A stretch of 64,000 nucleotides of DNA, taken from assembly GCA_002695025.1 (NCBI GenBank), contig NZNV01000010.1, positions 434,001 to 498,000 on the forward strand. The letters run 5' to 3'. The translations under genes and the position numbers were made by a program. Source of the stretch: Owenweeksia sp. (GTDB lineage: Bacteria; Bacteroidota; Bacteroidia; Flavobacteriales; Schleiferiaceae). The notes beneath the pieces are model-generated. The model had not been told where the DNA came from. It saw only the letters and a program-made list of their open reading frames with translations, and made no database searches. Positions 61,701 through 64,000 of the stretch are shown here, piece after piece (position 1 is the stretch's first letter; every line of letters begins with the position of its first letter).

Positions 61701-64000
61701 GGCCCCATCATGGCCGTTGGGCCCTTCATCCGTTATGACGGTATCGGCTGCTTCATTAAAAGGATAATAGGCAACGAGATTAGCTTCATTACCGGCCAGG
61801 GGCACGTACATATAGGATTGTATTTCTGCCTGGGTACGGATATCATTCCAATAGCGCACTTCATCTATTTCTCCGCTAAAAGGCTCAAAACCCGCAAAGG
61901 GTACGGAGCCACCAATGCTTAGGTCTAGTCCGGCAGCACCAGAATTAATGCCGGAGTAAAAAGTGCCAATACTTTGTCCGTTGATGTATACGTCTACTTT
62001 ATTGGGTTGAATGGAAAAGGCAATATGGTACCATTCTCCACCCTCAAAAGGATAACTGATGGTGTTGTAAGCACCGCCATTCCAAAAACCAATAAGGTTT
62101 GATGCATCATCCAGGTGAAAACTGTAACGCGTGGAACTTCCATAACGCATGCCAATGATCCCTGAGCTGTTATTGGTAGTCGGCTTGGCCCAAAGCTCAA
62201 TGGTGCCAGTAGTGAATTCAAAATCGGAATGGTTGGGAATGACTATATAATCGTTATTTCCATCAAACTTCAGGAACCTGGAGATGGGGTAAATGGTATC
62301 AGCAAGAGAAATGGTAGTCCTGTTAATGCTGAGGGAAAGATTGCAATTATCACTGGACCCGTTATCAACATCAGAGGAATTAATGGTAAGGCTATTACCG
62401 GGGTACACAAATCGGGTGGAATGCAGAGGTATAACGGTTGGTGTGGTGGTGTCGGCCACGCTTACATAAGCTGTGTCCGTACCCACATTACCGTTATTAT
62501 CCGTAACCGTTAGTACTACCTCTGTGCCGTTGTTTATCCAAACAGTGGAGGCATCCATATTGGTGAGTGTACCGTCATTATCGGTAGATGAGTAATCATA
62601 TAAGATTTCTCCTTTGCCTTTCAATACTGGGAAATATCCCACTAAACCGGATTCGCTACCGCTTAAAATGCGGTTTTTGTATTTCTTTATCTGCACGGCA
62701 TTCCTGCGGGTATTCCAGATGCGGATGTCACTCATTTGACCTGAGAAAACTTCGGATCCATTAACATTAGAGCTGCCGATGGTCAGTGCCCGGCCAGTTG
62801 TGCCGGTGGTAACCCCGGTACCCAGGGTTAGGGCATAATCGCCATTTATAAATACATCCGTGCGGCTGCTGTTATAAACCAAAGCCAGGTGATACCATTT
62901 ACCGGCTGTGAAGCCACCACTATAGGGAGCACTCCAATAGGTGTTTCCGTTCCAGAAGGCCATTTCACCGCTCTGCTGGTTCAGGTAATAGCTGTAGCGC
63001 ACGTTGGGATCCAGCCGCATAGAAATGAGGCAGCGGTTACCGGCATAGGCATTGGGCTTCACCCACATCTCCAGGGTTCCTTCGTTGCTTTCGTAGGCGG
63101 CATTGTTGGGTACGTTTATAAAGTCATTAACTCCATCCAAATCCAAGGCAGTTACGATGGGAGGGATGGAATCGGCATTGGAACAACTGAAAGCCGTCTG
63201 GCTAAGTGAGAGATTGGCAATTCCGCTAGCCGCACTGGAATTATCATTAAGGGTGTTAGCGGATAGTGTTGCGTTACCTGAAGCATCCAGGAACACCACC
63301 GCGTTTTGGGCATGAGCTTCTACGGGTGCGTTATCCCGTAAGTAGGGGTAACCCTGATTAATATTGGGATCAATAGCCCATATATTGGTAAAATCAAAGC
63401 CAGAGTAATTGGCGGAATTTTTCATTTGGGCGGTGGTAAGGCCGGTGCCCTCATAACTGTAGGAAGCACTGTCCGTATTCCAATAGTCATAATCCGTGTC
63501 CCCGGTAGCTACCTCGTAAACAAAGCCTGCGGTAAATCCTCCACCCACGTAGCCGGTTGCATAACTATAATTGACTTCATAGTCGTCTATATAGGATACT
63601 AAGCCTGCGGCATCACTGCCACTTACGGAGCCCATGGCATAGGTGTTATTGATGTACGAACCCTCAGAATAACCAACTAATCCACCCGGGTTCCCACCCG
63701 TGGTACTCACATTAGCTTCCGAGAAGGATAAGGACAGGTTGCCGCTATCGAGGAACCCTATCAGCCCTCCGGTATTATTGTCCGTGGCACTAACACTTCC
63801 GGTAACATAGCAATAGATTACATCGCTGGCATAATTATATCCTATTAAGCCTCCCGTTTGGTAATCTCCGGTTATGGATACATTAACCAAACCTATGTTA
63901 CTCAGGTTGGCATTGTCGGTGAAGCCAAAAAGGCCGGTGTAATCCGTAGAGCGGTTAATGTACAGGTTGGAAATTTTGTAGCCTGCTCCATTGAAATCCC
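58704..64000 (-). CDS. Giant T9SS protein with GLUG and LamG modules, partner of mini-protein copy 2 (5' end outside window)
   Basis: The frame is open to the window edge, giving at least 1,765 residues. In order it shows: GLUG-type repeats ('GGLIGY', 'GGLVGYSEGSYINNTYAMGSVSG'), a LamG/concanavalin domain ('LDLDGVNDFINVPNNAAYES', about 63130-62600), a second LamG ('LKFDGNNDYIVIPNHSDFEF', about 62270-61720) and a second, longer GLUG block (about 61550-60500). The last module of about 565 residues is shared with the 54010-56418 protein. It ends in a T9SS type A domain ('VQVYDLGGRLLFKLE'). Such modules are typical of surface adhesins. Confidence 0.85.
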   Translation of the reverse strand, partial: DFNGAGYKISNLYINRSTDYTGLFGFTDNANLSNIGLVNVSITGDYQTGGLIGYNYASDVIYCYVTGSVSATDNNTGGLIGFLDSGNLSLSFSEANVSTTGGNPGGLVGYSEGSYINNTYAMGSVSGSDAAGLVSYIDDYEVNYSYATGYVGGGFTAGFVYEVATGDTDYDYWNTDSASYSYEGTGLTTAQMKNSANYSGFDFTNIWAIDPNINQGYPYLRDNAPVEAHAQNAVVFLDASGNATLSANTLNDNSSAASGIANLSLSQTAFSCSNADSIPPIVTALDLDGVNDFINVPNNAAYESNEGTLEMWVKPNAYAGNRCLISMRLDPNVRYSYYLNQQSGEMAFWNGNTYWSAPYSGGFTAGKWYHLALVYNSSRTDVFINGDYALTLGTGVTTGTTGRALTIGSSNVNGSEVFSGQMSDIRIWNTRRNAVQIKKYKNRILSGSESGLVGYFPVLKGKGEILYDYSSTDNDGTLTNMDASTVWINNGTEVVLTVTDNNGNVGTDTAYVSVADTTTPTVIPLHSTRFVYPGNSLTINSSDVDNGSSDNCNLSLSINRTTISLADTIYPISRFLKFDGNNDYIVIPNHSDFEFTTGTIELWAKPTTNNSSGIIGMRYGSSTRYSFHLDDASNLIGFWNGGAYNTISYPFEGGEWYHIAFSIQPNKVDVYINGQSIGTFYSGINSGAAGLDLSIGGSVPFAGFEPFSGEIDEVRYWNDIRTQAEIQSYMYVPLAGNEANLVAYYPFNEAADTVITDEGPNGHDGAMANMNPVTDRIKLALPVLLTGSDASGNSDAALAFINLVEVPFAGGSGTVEDPWQITTLEQLQAMDDPLFMEGHFILMNDIDAAATFGWNGGKGFNPIGNGEFFSDSTIAFKGSFRGMGYIIYNLYINRPTMEMVGLFSDLTGDVDSLGFVNDTITGWRYAGPLTGICRQCKIERCYATGSTVSVVGATGYAGALLGSISYPSDTISDCYSSGTVTTPLYGGGLSGSATAATIVDCYSSANVNGGNTVGGLIGAISNNVTITQCYATGNVSGVDLVGGLLGGGGNFNVNLSYASGSVTGTNRVGGLIGQFTGNGYTITNNHFSGTVNGGSRTGGLIGTYITGTVSNNYTTSATSGSSDVGGIVGFTQFAFFQPAATNYWNTDSFATGTAGTGLTTAEMKQETKFSGFDFTNTWAIHPLRNDGNPYLRIYESHFPVRGSAWTAGAWDNGTPSDTVNVWIRDNTAPASFTAKDIYIEDGMALNTGSGNTITVSQNVYNFGNGFSGTGTVSFDSNGDTLGIYLEAYEFEGVINVENGTALQTSDSLTLTASSTSSYGQIIGDGAVLGNVKSQAWLDVSTARYHYLGSPFTNATLQEFNEGQTMVAANSSQGTIWQWNAANAAWEAPSALTDVAANGEGYAIYAGTNAYGTFLMNSSGVSELDGTVANGDIAVALAYNNGQSATVGFVGGTSQGATEGWNLLANPYPSQYNWDGQAFPSGTNDALYISKGGTYASYVSGVGTNGGTQYLAPFQAFWVQTTNASPGNFTFEQDQRVTAPSTNLMKTSPVDGVWLKVSGPAVTDELFIGFDQQATLGFDAHLDAHKLLNKEAPNLSTKLNGDFYAICRVAPHGLSSFPLALDDVADGQPCSFKLDAGQLNAYTAVSLEDKMLNVVHDLKASDYHFTQNNAYGPDRFVLHFSASNIITEEFPVAQNWYAYTSEEGIVVQLGDLKDALVQVYDLGGRLLFKLEHQEGVVRIPGNPTSQFYVIKVNSSLASGTQKIIR

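Overview
The window is a chromosomal piece of a Bacteroidota bacterium, most likely from the Flavobacteriales or a nearby order. The evidence is several large secreted proteins with C-terminal type IX secretion (T9SS) sorting domains, many SPII lipoproteins, promoters of the TTTG-N20-TAnnTTTG type, few Shine-Dalgarno sites, the octanoyltransferase LipB, a zinc-ligand-poor DksA-like protein and a two-domain phosphoglucose/phosphomannose isomerase. I could not identify genus or species.

Layout. 1-9.7 kb holds the end of gpsA and mixed housekeeping and accessory genes: an AsmA-like protein, nitroreductase, a T9SS protein, DUF2071, TspO, a lipoprotein beta-propeller, an FKBP lipoprotein with an apparent frameshift and a beta-lactamase-fold hydrolase. 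From 9.8 to 13.3 kb lies an AT-rich accessory island of small genes of unknown function. They are separated by hairpin-rich elements with inverted ends that resemble integron attC sites, followed by a block of dispersed repeats. From 13.3 to 19.0 kb a compact, TetR-controlled operon encodes a LolA-like periplasmic protein, two FtsX-type permeases, an ATPase and an outer-membrane barrel, which together look like an envelope lipid or lipoprotein export machine. A toxin-antitoxin pair (PIN toxin) and a WG-repeat protein follow.

23.4-32.2 kb is a glycogen/maltodextrin cluster: a branching enzyme, a GH57-family protein, a GT4 glycosyltransferase, a GH31 alpha-glucosidase and a eukaryote-type GT3 glycogen synthase. 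32.2-47.6 kb is largely housekeeping: SRPBCC, Crp/Fnr, patatin-barrel protein, UvrC, Nudix, VOC, LipB, phosphoglucose isomerase, a PadR-controlled membrane protein, LspA, a DksA-like protein and IleRS. It also contains a small cysteine-rich secreted protein.

47.8-64.0 kb is all on the minus strand and is devoted to secretion. Four T9SS proteins are interleaved with two membrane-anchored TPR/coiled-coil/HTH regulators. Two of the T9SS genes share a paralogous C-terminal half of about 570 residues. Each of these two is followed within 20 bp by a nearly identical 62-residue protein made of a signal peptide, a short proline/acidic linker, one hydrophobic segment and a basic tail. This repeated large-plus-mini gene pair is the strongest candidate here for an undescribed system. 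The attC-like cassette island is the second. No tRNA, rRNA, CRISPR array, transposase or integrase was seen.
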